38,866 nt of DNA from Desulfovibrio sp. (lineage in GTDB: Bacteria; Desulfobacterota; Desulfovibrionia; Desulfovibrionales; Desulfovibrionaceae): NCBI GenBank assembly GCA_017454855.1, contig JAFTCE010000027.1, positions 1 to 38,866 of the forward strand, written 5' to 3'. The notes beneath the pieces are model-generated. The model was not told the DNA's origin, ran no database searches, and saw only the letters and a program-made list of their open reading frames with translations. The position numbers and the translations under genes are program-made. Positions 30,904 through 38,866 of the stretch are shown here, one piece after another; the stretch's first letter is position 1, and each line of letters begins with the position of its first letter.

Positions 30904-31641
30904 CTATTCTGTGGGCATGTCATCGGGAAAGTCTGCGTTGACATACACGTTCTGTACGTCATCATTGTCGTCTAGTGCGTCCATGAGGCGCAAGACCTTC
31001 ATGCCGGTGTCGGCATCTACGGGCACGAGATTTTGCGGCACCATGGCCAGCTCAGCTGTCTGCATGACAATGCCTGCTGCTTCCAGAGCGTCACGCACGG
31101 CGGCGAAATCGGCCATGGCGGTGTGTATGGACCAAATGTCCTCATCGTCCAGAACATCGTCCGCGCCCGCCTCTAGCGCTGCCTCCATAATTTTGTCCTC
31201 GGCGTAGTCGGCCTTGTCCACGGCAATAACGCCTTTGCGTTCAAACATCCAGCCCACACTGCCATTTTCCCCCATAGTTCCGCCATGCTTGGTAAAAAGG
31301 TGGCGTACCTCGGCCACAGTGCGGTTCTTGTTGTCCGTGGCGACTTCTACCATGATGGCGATGCCGCCAGGGCCATATCCTTCGTAGAAGGTTTCGGTCA
31401 GGTCGCCGCCAGCGTCCTCGCCGGTACCCTTGCGGATGGCAGCCTCTATTTTGTCCTTGGGAAGATTGACAGCCTTGGCAGCCGCAATGGCAGCCCGCAA
31501 ACGGGGATTACCAGCGGGGTCGCCGCCGGACTTGGCGGCGATGATAATTTCCTTGGCTGCTTTGGTAAAGACCTTGCCACGCTTGGCATCCTGGCGTCCC
31601 TTGCGATGCTGGATGTTTGCCCATTTGCTATGACCTGACAT
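30904..31641 (-). CDS. YebC/TACO1-type translation and transcription regulator
   Basis: A 245-residue three-domain protein of the YebC/PmpR family. Members include DNA-binding regulators, and YebC-type proteins have also been reported to aid translation of difficult proline stretches. The signature start is [20 protein letters not shown], followed by [47 protein letters not shown] and [17 protein letters not shown] 31641 is preceded by GGAGG. The frame opens five codons earlier without support. It follows rlmE by 33 bases. Confidence 0.96.
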   Translation of the reverse strand: MSGHSKWANIQHRKGRQDAKRGKVFTKAAKEIIIAAKSGGDPAGNPRLRAAIAAAKAVNLPKDKIEAAIRKGTGEDAGGDLTETFYEGYGPGGIAIMVEVATDNKNRTVAEVRHLFTKHGGTMGENGSVGWMFERKGVIAVDKADYAEDKIMEAALEAGADDVLDDEDIWSIHTAMADFAAVRDALEAAGIVMQTAELAMVPQNLVPVDADTGMKVLRLMDALDDNDDVQNVYVNADFPDDMPTE

Positions 31642-31674
31642 AAAACCTCCGAACACTTTTGCAGGGTGAAAAGA

Positions 31675-32343
31675 TTATGTTTTCAGCGACGCGTCCGTTG
31701 CGCTGTCCAGGACGCTTACCGCCGTGTCTGCAACTACCGGTGTGACCGTCTTCATTCCTCGAAAGCCGATTCCCACATAGAACGTTTCCTTGCTTTCGGC
31801 GCGAGAACTTTTGGGCTTGAAGGAGCGCACTTGGCCAAAAGCCTTGCGCATGGGCGCAAGCAATTCCTGCATGTCCGGCCCCATGAATATTTTGACCACG
31901 AAAGCGCCGCCCTGTTTCAAATACAGGCAGGATACATGCAATGCTTCCAGTGTCAATGCCAAGGATCTGGCCTGGTCAGTGCAACGTGAACCTGTGGTGT
32001 TGGGGGCCATGTCGCTGAGAACAAGATCAAAAGGAGCGCAAGTTGCAAGCTTGGCTTCAAACTCCGAGGAGCGGTTGAAAACGTCTTCACGCATGAAAAT
32101 GACCTGGGGCGGAAAGATCGTGACTGTGTCCCTGATATCGCAGGCCAGTATCAGGCCATTTGCGCCAGCCTTTTCGGCAGCAGCCAGGGACCAGGAACCC
32201 GGCGCAGCGCCGAGATCCAGGACGTGTTGTCCTGGCCGCAGCAAGTGGAAACGGGCGTCTAACTCCTTGAGCTTGTAAACCGAACGGGCTGGATAGCGTT
32301 CCCGTTTGGCCTTGAGAAAATAGTGATCCCGATATTCTTTCAT
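31675..32343 (-). CDS. rlmE: 23S rRNA (uridine2552-2'-O)-methyltransferase RlmE (FtsJ/RrmJ)
   Basis: A 222-residue methyltransferase that modifies U2552 in the A loop of 23S rRNA. Features: YFLKAKRERYPARSVYKLKE, the SAM motif VLDLGAAPGSWSLAA, catalytic Asp in VLSDMAPNTTGSRCTDQ, Lys in FVVKIFMG, and Glu in SSRAESKETFYVGIGFRG. The KDKE tetrad is complete. About 25 extra residues follow the usual end. ATG 32343 (MKEYRDHYF) is favoured over an ATG four codons earlier because GGA lies at proper spacing. It is 17 bases after the response regulator. Confidence 0.95.
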   Translation of the reverse strand: MKEYRDHYFLKAKRERYPARSVYKLKELDARFHLLRPGQHVLDLGAAPGSWSLAAAEKAGANGLILACDIRDTVTIFPPQVIFMREDVFNRSSEFEAKLATCAPFDLVLSDMAPNTTGSRCTDQARSLALTLEALHVSCLYLKQGGAFVVKIFMGPDMQELLAPMRKAFGQVRSFKPKSSRAESKETFYVGIGFRGMKTVTPVVADTAVSVLDSATDASLKT

Positions 32344-32360
32344 CACGATTTCCAAAGCAC

Positions 32361-33740
32361 TTAATGTCCAGTGATGCTATATTTCTTCAGTTTGTACTGC
32401 AGAAGACTTTTGGAAATACCAAGATACTCCGCTGCCTTGACCTGCACGAGATCTGCGCGCACCAGCGCCCGCCGGATAAGGGCCGCTTCAATTTTTTCCA
32501 GCGTGTCAGCCAAATCGAGCTGCACGGGCAGCAGATCCACGGCGCTTTTGAATTGGGATTCCTCGTCGCGTATCTCCGCAGGCAAATTGTCTACTTCAAT
32601 GACAGTTCCTGGTACGAGTACAAGGCAGCTCTCTACGACATTTTCCAATTGGCGGATATTGCCCGGCCATTCAAAACCTGTCAGGTAGTTGAGGGCCTCT
32701 GTGCTGAAGGTTTTGGGCGGCATGGCGTTTTCAGAGCAGACTTTTTCCACGAAGTGGGCCACAAGTAGGGGAATATCTTCACGGCGTTCACGCAGAGGTG
32801 GCAGGGGAATCTGAACCACATTAAGCCGGTAGTAGAGATCGTCTCGAAATGTGCCCTTTGTTACCATGGAGGCAAGATCTTTGTTGGTGGCAGCTACGAC
32901 GCGGATATCAACTTCAATTTCCTCGCTGCCTCCCACGCGTTCGAAACGGCGTTCCTGCAGCACACGCAGCAATTTAACCTGCAAATCCGGTGTCAACTCT
33001 GCAATTTCATCCAAAAAGAGCGTGCCGCCGTCGGCCTGCTCGAAGCGTCCGCGCCGCATGGCAACAGCTCCGGTAAAGGAACCCTTTTCATGGCCAAAGA
33101 GTTCGCTTTCCAGGACACCCTGGTTCAGGGCCATGCAGTTGACGGAGACAAAGGGTTTGTCCTTGCGCGGACTCGTATAGTGGATGGCACGGGCTACAAG
33201 TTCCTTGCCCGTGCCGGATTCGCCCATAATAAGCACCGTTGCCCGACTGGGAGCCGCGCGTTCCACCATGAGCAGGACATCGCGGATGGCCTTGCTACGG
33301 CCCACGATTTTATGCACCCCATAGCGATCCTCCATGACTTCCTGCAGCAGTCGGTACTGGCGGTGCGCACGCGAAAGCTCTACGGCATTATGGATGGAAA
33401 GCAGCATTTCGTCATTGGAAAATGGCTTAGTAATATAGTCGAACGCACCGTATTTCATGAGTTCAACGGCGCTTTCAATGGAGCCGAAGGCCGTCATGAC
33501 GAGTACAGGGATGTGCGGCCAGTTTTTCTTGACCCGCTCCAGCACCTCTCTGCCCGAAATCTTGGGCATCTTCATGTCAGTTACGACGACATCCACTTCG
33601 CTTTCGTTCAAAAAGGCCAGGGCCGTCTCTGGATCGCTGATGGCGATAACCCCATAGCCCTCGTCTTCCAGCAGGGTCTGTAAGACCAAAAGGTAGTTTT
33701 TTTCATCGTCGATAATCAGGATTTGGGCTTTTTCGCTCAT
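32361..33740 (-). CDS. Sigma-54-dependent response regulator, NtrC family
   Basis: A 459-residue activator. The receiver domain is residues 5-120, with acidic pocket DDE at 11-13, phospho-accepting Asp55 in VVTDMKMP and Lys105. The AAA+ domain has Walker A GESGTGKE (173-180), the sigma-54 contact loop GSFTGA (220-225), Walker [11 protein letters not shown] and the R-finger region [21 protein letters not shown] Fis-type helix-turn-helix lies at about 420-455 ([20 protein letters not shown]). All needed parts are present, so it should activate sigma-54 promoters after phosphorylation. The partner kinase is 30 bases upstream. I found no clear TGGCAC-N5-TTGC promoter in the window as its target. 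Confidence 0.95.
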   Translation of the reverse strand: MSEKAQILIIDDEKNYLLVLQTLLEDEGYGVIAISDPETALAFLNESEVDVVVTDMKMPKISGREVLERVKKNWPHIPVLVMTAFGSIESAVELMKYGAFDYITKPFSNDEMLLSIHNAVELSRAHRQYRLLQEVMEDRYGVHKIVGRSKAIRDVLLMVERAAPSRATVLIMGESGTGKELVARAIHYTSPRKDKPFVSVNCMALNQGVLESELFGHEKGSFTGAVAMRRGRFEQADGGTLFLDEIAELTPDLQVKLLRVLQERRFERVGGSEEIEVDIRVVAATNKDLASMVTKGTFRDDLYYRLNVVQIPLPPLRERREDIPLLVAHFVEKVCSENAMPPKTFSTEALNYLTGFEWPGNIRQLENVVESCLVLVPGTVIEVDNLPAEIRDEESQFKSAVDLLPVQLDLADTLEKIEAALIRRALVRADLVQVKAAEYLGISKSLLQYKLKKYSITGH

Positions 33741-33770
33741 CAGAATTTCCTTGCAAGACTTTGGCCGACA

Positions 33771-35258
33771 TCATGCTTGACGAGCATCGACCGCAGGCAA
33801 CAAAATGCGCACCAGTGCCCCGCCTTCGGATCCGTTGTCAAGTTCGATGCTGCCGCCGTGGCTGGTGATAATGGACTGCACAATGGGCAGACCAAGGCCC
33901 GTGCCACCCTCCTTGGTGGTGAAAAAGGGGTCGAGCAGGCTGGGCAGGGTGGTGGCATCAAATCCTGGGCCTGAGTCCAGAAAATCCAGGCGGATGTGGC
34001 CTTCATTGTCGTTTTTGGCTAGGATGCGCACGATGCCCGGGCCGTCCATGGCCTGTTGTCCGTTGACAAGGATATTGTAAAATGCCCGGTACAGCAAATC
34101 TTTGTCGCCGTGGACAAAGATATTGGCTTCGCATTGGCGTTCAATGGCTATCTGCCGTCGTCCCCAGTCGCCTTCCAGAAAGGCCAGCGCCTGATCCAGA
34201 ACCAGGTTAACATCGACGAGATCTTGCCGCGGCTGTCGGGGGCGGGCATAATCCAGAAAGTCATTGACCGTCTGCGAAAGGCGGACGGCTTCATCGTAGA
34301 TGGCGCTCAGGATGCGACGCGTTCCGGCGTCGGCCTTGTCGGTGCGGCGCTGCAGGAGTTCGGCGCTGGAGCGGATGATACCGAGCGGATTGCGGATTTC
34401 ATGGGCTATACTGGCCACGACACGGCCCATGCTGACTAAGCGCTCATTGCTGTGGATCTGGTTTTCTAGCTGGCGGGTTTTGTTCATACGGGCAGCCAGA
34501 ACCCGCTCTGCGCGATGGATAAGCATGAGGAGCAAGCCGAACATGACCACGGAAGACATGAGGCACATGACGACAATGATGCCCTGAAAGGTCAAGACGC
34601 GTTCGTAATCGTCGGTGATGTCCTGCGTCAGTTCGAGCGCACCCATGATGGGCGCATCGCCAGCGGGAGAAAGAGGTTCGCCGCGCAGGGGGGAGAGGAT
34701 GCGCAGGACAAAGGAACCTGGGGCCAGCGGAACGCGGAAGGGTGCCTGCCATTGAGGGATAGATGCGAGAATTTCCGATCTGGAAGCGCCGTCATGGAGT
34801 ATTTCGTCAATATACGTCGGCGCAAGGCCCGAACGGCCCAGATCTTCCCTGTTGGTGGAGTACGCTGTGCGTCGCGAAAAATCATAGATGCGCAAACGTT
34901 CCAAGGGTAATCCGTGGATGACGGAATGCACAACCTGATCCAAACGCTCATATTGCTCTGTCTGGCGCAGTGCTATGTGACCATAGGCCATGAGTGTGGG
35001 CACAGCGAAGCGGCGAAATATCTGGCTGTTCAGGTTTTCCACCAGTTGCCGAGCAAATTCCTGTTGCCGTGTGAGCAGCGTTTCACGGGCGGAGTTGGAG
35101 ATAAAAAAAGAAAGCCCAAGGCTTGTGAGGACAATGATGAGCAGAGAAAGCCAGGACAGCGTGCGGGCATAGCTAGGCAGGGCGTTTTCCGTATCGGCAG
35201 CGGAAACGTCGCCCTGCTGTGTGGAATCTGTGCCGAGATCAATGTTAGGGTCAGACAT
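33771..35258 (-). CDS. Membrane sensor histidine kinase
   Basis: A 495-residue kinase. Transmembrane helix 1 is at about 33-55 and helix 2 at about 223-248, with a sensor of about 165 residues between them (YDFSRRTAYSTNREDLGRSG) that should face the periplasm. After a linker come the H box SIAHEIRNPLG (His286), the N box NILVNGQQA, the G1 box DSGPGF, a FFTTKEGGTGLGL G2 region and the C-terminus. Resembles ZraS/AtoS-type kinases. The gene starts three bases after the 1026-residue gene and is 30 bases upstream of the regulator, so the three are one unit. The signal is unknown. Confidence 0.95.
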   Translation of the reverse strand: MSDPNIDLGTDSTQQGDVSAADTENALPSYARTLSWLSLLIIVLTSLGLSFFISNSARETLLTRQQEFARQLVENLNSQIFRRFAVPTLMAYGHIALRQTEQYERLDQVVHSVIHGLPLERLRIYDFSRRTAYSTNREDLGRSGLAPTYIDEILHDGASRSEILASIPQWQAPFRVPLAPGSFVLRILSPLRGEPLSPAGDAPIMGALELTQDITDDYERVLTFQGIIVVMCLMSSVVMFGLLLMLIHRAERVLAARMNKTRQLENQIHSNERLVSMGRVVASIAHEIRNPLGIIRSSAELLQRRTDKADAGTRRILSAIYDEAVRLSQTVNDFLDYARPRQPRQDLVDVNLVLDQALAFLEGDWGRRQIAIERQCEANIFVHGDKDLLYRAFYNILVNGQQAMDGPGIVRILAKNDNEGHIRLDFLDSGPGFDATTLPSLLDPFFTTKEGGTGLGLPIVQSIITSHGGSIELDNGSEGGALVRILLPAVDARQA

Positions 35259-35261
35259 GGG

Positions 35262-38200
35262 TCAGCCTTGTAGGGGGATATCGGGGCAATGCAGCCTGCT
35301 GGATGCTTCCCGGCGTAATTCTCGAACATAGCTACGGTTTTTTTGCAGATAGAAGGCCAGGGCCCGGGCGAAATCCCTGTTCAGCAGACCGTCCAGAATG
35401 AGCGTGCTGATTTCTCTTTCCAAGGTAAGCAGGGAATGTAAGGCCATGATAGCGCCGCGCTCCTCCGGCGGGGACATGCACATCTTGCGCCAGAAAACCT
35501 CCCGCGCACGCGGTTGATAATACCACATGTACATCATATCCAGCAGGTGAGCAATGGCTTGACGCGCAAGGGCAGGATCCTTTGCGTACAGGGCCCGCCA
35601 GTAGACTGTGGGTTCCCTAAGCATGGTTACAATGTCACGGTGCGGAAAAAGTAGCTCCTGCCGCGCAAGATTGGCGTATATGCGCGTCATTTTGCTGTCG
35701 TAATCGGATTGCCGCAAGCGCAAATAGGAATTGCGATCGGCAAAGCCTTCAATAACAGCGGCTACCAGGTCAGAAGAGCATTTGGAGACGATGGCCGCGC
35801 AGTTTTGTAAGAGCATGACTGGTTCTGGTAGCTGCAAGCTCTCGAAGCAGACCAGCAAGCCTTGGCCTAAAACCATGGAAAGGGGTATGGACAGGGCGCT
35901 GCGGAAGAAGTTGCCGATGATGGCTTCCTTTTGCAGGCCGCGGTAGATATTGTGTCCGGAAATATAGAAGCTGTTGACAAAGGCGATGACAGTATAGACC
36001 AGTAAGGCGTTGTTCTGCACGGTAATGCCCAAGAGATCCTGCAGCAGCCAGAGCCGCACAACTACCTCCAGCAGAGGTACGGAAATGCCCGTATACAGGA
36101 GGGAATCGGCCATGCGAGTCCAGCTGACATAGCGTTTCCAGGGTACCAGCAGGGAGCGCGTAAATGCCCCTCCGCCTACCATGGATTGGGCTAGATTGCG
36201 CACAAAGGTGATGATATACCAGATGAGCGCGCCGAACCAGGTGAGTACCCACCAACCGTCCACATAGCAGAAGGCCCACTGCGCTGGCAAAAAACCCGCC
36301 AGAACCTTGAGCAGATTGGCAATATTGGTGTTCATGTAGGCAGGCGACCAGGCCGGTATTGTTTGCCTCTGGGGCGCAGGTGTTTGGCGGCTTTCCCGGT
36401 TCAGTCCCTTGTCGTCCACGCCCCCAAGAGTGACCAAATTGCCGTGGCGGCTGAAGCGCGTTGTCTTTTTTTCCAGCTCCCAGCCGCAAATTTTCAGGCA
36501 GCCCCAGTGTTGCAAGCCAGGTATCTGCCGCAGCCATTGGCGCCAGGTGGGCAGGGGCTGCTCGTGGTGCTGTGTATAGCTGAACATGTCGGTGTGCAGA
36601 GGCAGCGTGAGGCGTTGTTCGTTTTTTTCCCGGCGCAGTTCCCTGCGGGCTCGTGGGGGCAGTGTTTCCACAAAGACTAGCCCCATGCCGTGCGTGTGGT
36701 GCGAAAGGCTGGTGGAATCCGTGCCGATGCGCGATCCCAGCGGGGCCAGGGCGTAGAATTCTTGCAATCTGGGGATGTGATCTAAAATGTTGTGAAAAAG
36801 GGGAAGCCTATCGGAATTCGGCGGCTCGCCATCCATAATCTGGCGAATGATCTGCTTCAGGCGCGGTGCGCTTCCCTCGTTGAGTGCGCGTTGCAGTGCG
36901 TTGATTTCTTCCGCATGACTGAGCTGACCGCTAGTCCATTGGCGCAGGTTGAAAAGTTCCACATGGGTGATCCGTCCCTCACCGCGCCAGAGCAGCTCCA
37001 ATACGTCCTGGGCTGTCAGACCGGAGATGCTGAGGATGAACTGGCAAGGGTGCAGGGGATGCAGCCTCTTCAGGAGCAGTTCCGGCTGTTTGAGAAGCAC
37101 CTCCGGCAACTGCGCTTCGGGCTTGCGGGGAAAGACGATGTCGGGATTGGCTTTTGGGCTGAGACAGTCCTCTAGGAGAAGATCTGGCACGATGGCTTCC
37201 AGCTCGTCCAGGCTGCTGCGTAAGCGCGCTGCGGTCTCAGGATGTCTTTCGTTTTCCAGGGCGTTGCGCAGATGGGTATCGCGCTCACGCAGGAGAGGTA
37301 CAAGCTGCTGGTAGATGTATTCGGCCAGATGTAGAGCCGATGGCTGGCGTTGGCCTACAAAGGCCAGAAACTCCGTCTCGTCCAGGGGAGCCGGAACAGG
37401 CAGGTTCCAGCGCGAGGCCAGGGCCGTGCGGTGTATGCTGTTCCAGGCATGCAGCAGGGCAAGGACATGGCAGCGCATCCAGTCATTGACAGGGGCATAG
37501 TCCTTGAGGATTTCCGCCACGTCTGGGCGCTGCAGTAATTGGTTGAATGTTTTGGAATCGTTGATATTGAGCGGCGACCAGGTAAGCTCCACGAGCTTGT
37601 CGCGGTAGGTGGCCTTGAACTCAATGCCGATGCGTACGGTGATGCCCATAATCCGCGCCGAGGTAAGCAATTCTCGTGCGGCAGCGGGATCAACCGTATT
37701 GTAGTAGATGACCGTGAGAAAACGTATGCCCTTGATCCAGGCGTCCATAATGAGATGGGTAGGACTTTTGCGGCCCTTAGTGTTGGCATCATGGACATGG
37801 TGGTCAAATGCCTGCTGATTCCATTCCTCGGGCATTTCCAGCAAATGGTACTTGCGTAGTAATGCGCGAATAACCCGCGGCGCCCCGCGCACGGCGCTGT
37901 GAAACTCATGCGCCAGAGGGAGTTGCCGGGCATGGTCTTGGCTGGCGCGAACCAGGTTTTTCATGATTTGCACCAGCACCCGAGCCGTATTGTTGCGCAG
38001 GGAAGAGTGTGAGGAATAGAGTACTTCGTCGTGCATGCGGCGCAGGGCGCGGATGCGCTCGCTGGCGTCGCCGACCTCCAAGCTTTCCAGAAGGACAATG
38101 ACGGCAGCGGCGAGGCGCAAACCGTGTTCGGAGGTCATCTCAATGATGCCGTTGGGATGCAAGTCCGATTCGGGAGGTGGCAGGGCCTTGCGTCGGGCAC

Positions 38201-38342
38201 GCGCCGCAACGAAATTGTTGACCATCTGCAGGAGTTTGTAATCCTGCTGGTCAAAGAGCAGGCGGGAAGCGTGCGTTGCGCGCCCTGTGGCACGTCGTGG
38301 ATGAGAAATGGCTGTTTTCTCGCCTACGCGTGTGGTCATCAT
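35262..38342 (-). CDS. 1026-residue membrane protein with PHP-phosphoesterase-like motif
   Basis: A large protein I do not know from a named system. Residues 1-160 look helical. Residues 178-245 have FDHHVHDANTKGRKSP (HVH at 182-184), a GIRFLTVIYYNTVDP strand and GITVRIGIEFKATYR (Glu241): the order HxH, then a glycine-isoleucine-glutamate strand, is that of PHP-type metal phosphoesterases. A later TDSTSLSHHTHG (541-552) resembles their final Asp/His motif, and HPLHPC at 428-433 may add ligands. Five or so hydrophobic segments lie at about 675-715, 745-765, 768-795, 812-835 and 842-865, then a helical C-terminal tail of about 160 residues. So a cytoplasmic catalytic part on a membrane anchor is inferred. 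It lies between trpS (23 bases) and the histidine kinase (3 bases). Confidence 0.75.
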   Translation of the reverse strand: MMTTRVGEKTAISHPRRATGRATHASRLLFDQQDYKLLQMVNNFVAARARRKALPPPESDLHPNGIIEMTSEHGLRLAAAVIVLLESLEVGDASERIRALRRMHDEVLYSSHSSLRNNTARVLVQIMKNLVRASQDHARQLPLAHEFHSAVRGAPRVIRALLRKYHLLEMPEEWNQQAFDHHVHDANTKGRKSPTHLIMDAWIKGIRFLTVIYYNTVDPAAARELLTSARIMGITVRIGIEFKATYRDKLVELTWSPLNINDSKTFNQLLQRPDVAEILKDYAPVNDWMRCHVLALLHAWNSIHRTALASRWNLPVPAPLDETEFLAFVGQRQPSALHLAEYIYQQLVPLLRERDTHLRNALENERHPETAARLRSSLDELEAIVPDLLLEDCLSPKANPDIVFPRKPEAQLPEVLLKQPELLLKRLHPLHPCQFILSISGLTAQDVLELLWRGEGRITHVELFNLRQWTSGQLSHAEEINALQRALNEGSAPRLKQIIRQIMDGEPPNSDRLPLFHNILDHIPRLQEFYALAPLGSRIGTDSTSLSHHTHGMGLVFVETLPPRARRELRREKNEQRLTLPLHTDMFSYTQHHEQPLPTWRQWLRQIPGLQHWGCLKICGWELEKKTTRFSRHGNLVTLGGVDDKGLNRESRQTPAPQRQTIPAWSPAYMNTNIANLLKVLAGFLPAQWAFCYVDGWWVLTWFGALIWYIITFVRNLAQSMVGGGAFTRSLLVPWKRYVSWTRMADSLLYTGISVPLLEVVVRLWLLQDLLGITVQNNALLVYTVIAFVNSFYISGHNIYRGLQKEAIIGNFFRSALSIPLSMVLGQGLLVCFESLQLPEPVMLLQNCAAIVSKCSSDLVAAVIEGFADRNSYLRLRQSDYDSKMTRIYANLARQELLFPHRDIVTMLREPTVYWRALYAKDPALARQAIAHLLDMMYMWYYQPRAREVFWRKMCMSPPEERGAIMALHSLLTLEREISTLILDGLLNRDFARALAFYLQKNRSYVRELRREASSRLHCPDIPLQG

Positions 38343-38365
38343 GCCGCAAGAACCCTGTACAGGGG

Positions 38366-38866
38366 CTACTTTCCCGCTTTGGCTGCCAGGCCAAGGCCAT
38401 CTTCGGCAAAGTGGTCAAGGCACATGGCCCGACGTACCCTGGAAAGCGTCTCTGCGGCCTTGAAACGAGCCTGTTCCGTCCCTTTCAAGAGCATGTCAAT
38501 GACGCTCGGCATGTCCTTGGAGTATGCCTGGCGGCGTTCACGGATGGGGGCAAGCAACTGCTGCATCACGGCGTTGAGAAATTTTTTTACGGCTACGTCA
38601 CCCAAGCCGCCCTTGCGGTAATGCGCCTTCATTTCCTCTAAATTGGCATATGGAGAATGGAAGGTGGCAAAATCATCATCCACGGCAAAGGCATCAAGGT
38701 AGGTGAATACGGCATTGCCTTCCACCTTGCCGGGGTCTTGAGCGCGCAGATGTCCGGGGTCGGTGAACATGCTGAAGACCTTGTCATGCACGTCCTTTTC
38801 GCTGTCGCTGAGGTAAATGCAATTGCCAATGGATTTGCTCATCTTGGCCTTGCCGTCCGTGCCAGG
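38366..38866 (-). CDS. trpS: Tryptophanyl-tRNA synthetase, C-terminal part (5' end outside window)
   Basis: The last 166 residues of a class I synthetase that charges tRNA-Trp. At the window edge the frame reads PGTDGKAKMSKSIGNCIYLS, which contains the KMSKS signature loop. The C-terminal helical domain follows, with FSMFTDPGHLRAQDPGKVEG and YRKGGLGDVAVKKFLNAVMQ. GMSKS/KMSKS plus DPG...PGKVEGN is characteristic of TrpS. The partner tRNA-Trp gene is at 9302-9377. The 1026-residue gene starts 23 bases after the stop, so trpS may head the operon. Confidence 0.93.
   Translation of the reverse strand, partial: PGTDGKAKMSKSIGNCIYLSDSEKDVHDKVFSMFTDPGHLRAQDPGKVEGNAVFTYLDAFAVDDDFATFHSPYANLEEMKAHYRKGGLGDVAVKKFLNAVMQQLLAPIRERRQAYSKDMPSVIDMLLKGTEQARFKAAETLSRVRRAMCLDHFAEDGLGLAAKAGK

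Noticed and set aside
1-38866. CRISPR array, insertion sequence, prophage or integrase
   Set aside because: No regularly spaced repeats, transposase or phage genes were found in any frame.

Overview
The window looks like a core chromosomal segment of a Desulfovibrio-like sulfate reducer (Desulfovibrionaceae). The evidence is the gene order tRNA-Thr/Tyr/Gly - tuf - rpmG - tRNA-Trp - secE - nusG - rplK - rplA - rplJ - rplL, the style of the proteins (a secreted RTX tail ending in KKAGLASA, CheV, HD-GYP and NtrC-type regulators) and the moderate GC content. The genus is inferred from recall of these families, not from a search.

Layout. 1-632: the C-terminal end of a type I secreted RTX-type protein, closed by a strong hairpin. 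775-1460: a decayed HigB/HigA-type toxin-antitoxin pair. 1791-7000 (+): holA, radC, lon, prmC, for replication, repair, proteolysis and release-factor methylation. 7107-12928 (+): three tRNAs, tuf, rpmG (too short for routine ORF calling), tRNA-Trp, secE, nusG, rplK, rplA, rplJ and rplL, with structured leaders and a textbook terminator. rpoB/rpoC, the usual next genes, do not follow. 12955-15715 (+): a membrane-bound HD-GYP signalling protein with its own promoter, then cheV. 15744-20246 (-): an apparent operon of an uncharacterised 572-residue protein, rsmE, rarA and a plsC-like acyltransferase.

20494-25623 (+): a double-GAF protein next to an MreB homologue, then a protein made of two fused RlaP/YcgL-type nucleotidyltransferase domains, then an RdgC-like protein. 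25751-30819 (-): a DUF3298 periplasmic protein, a Na+/Ca2+ exchanger-family transporter, and mlaA, mlaC, mlaD and mlaF for lipid transport. No mlaE permease is present, and a near-perfect promoter separates mlaF from mlaDCA. 30904-38866 (-): the 3' end of trpS, a 1026-residue membrane protein with a PHP-phosphoesterase-like metal site, a histidine kinase, a sigma-54 response regulator, rlmE and yebC, all closely spaced.

The two best candidates for undescribed biology are the PHP-like membrane protein tied to the kinase/regulator pair (35262-38342) and the double nucleotidyltransferase beside mreB and the RdgC-like gene (20494-25623). No CRISPR array, insertion sequence or prophage was seen.
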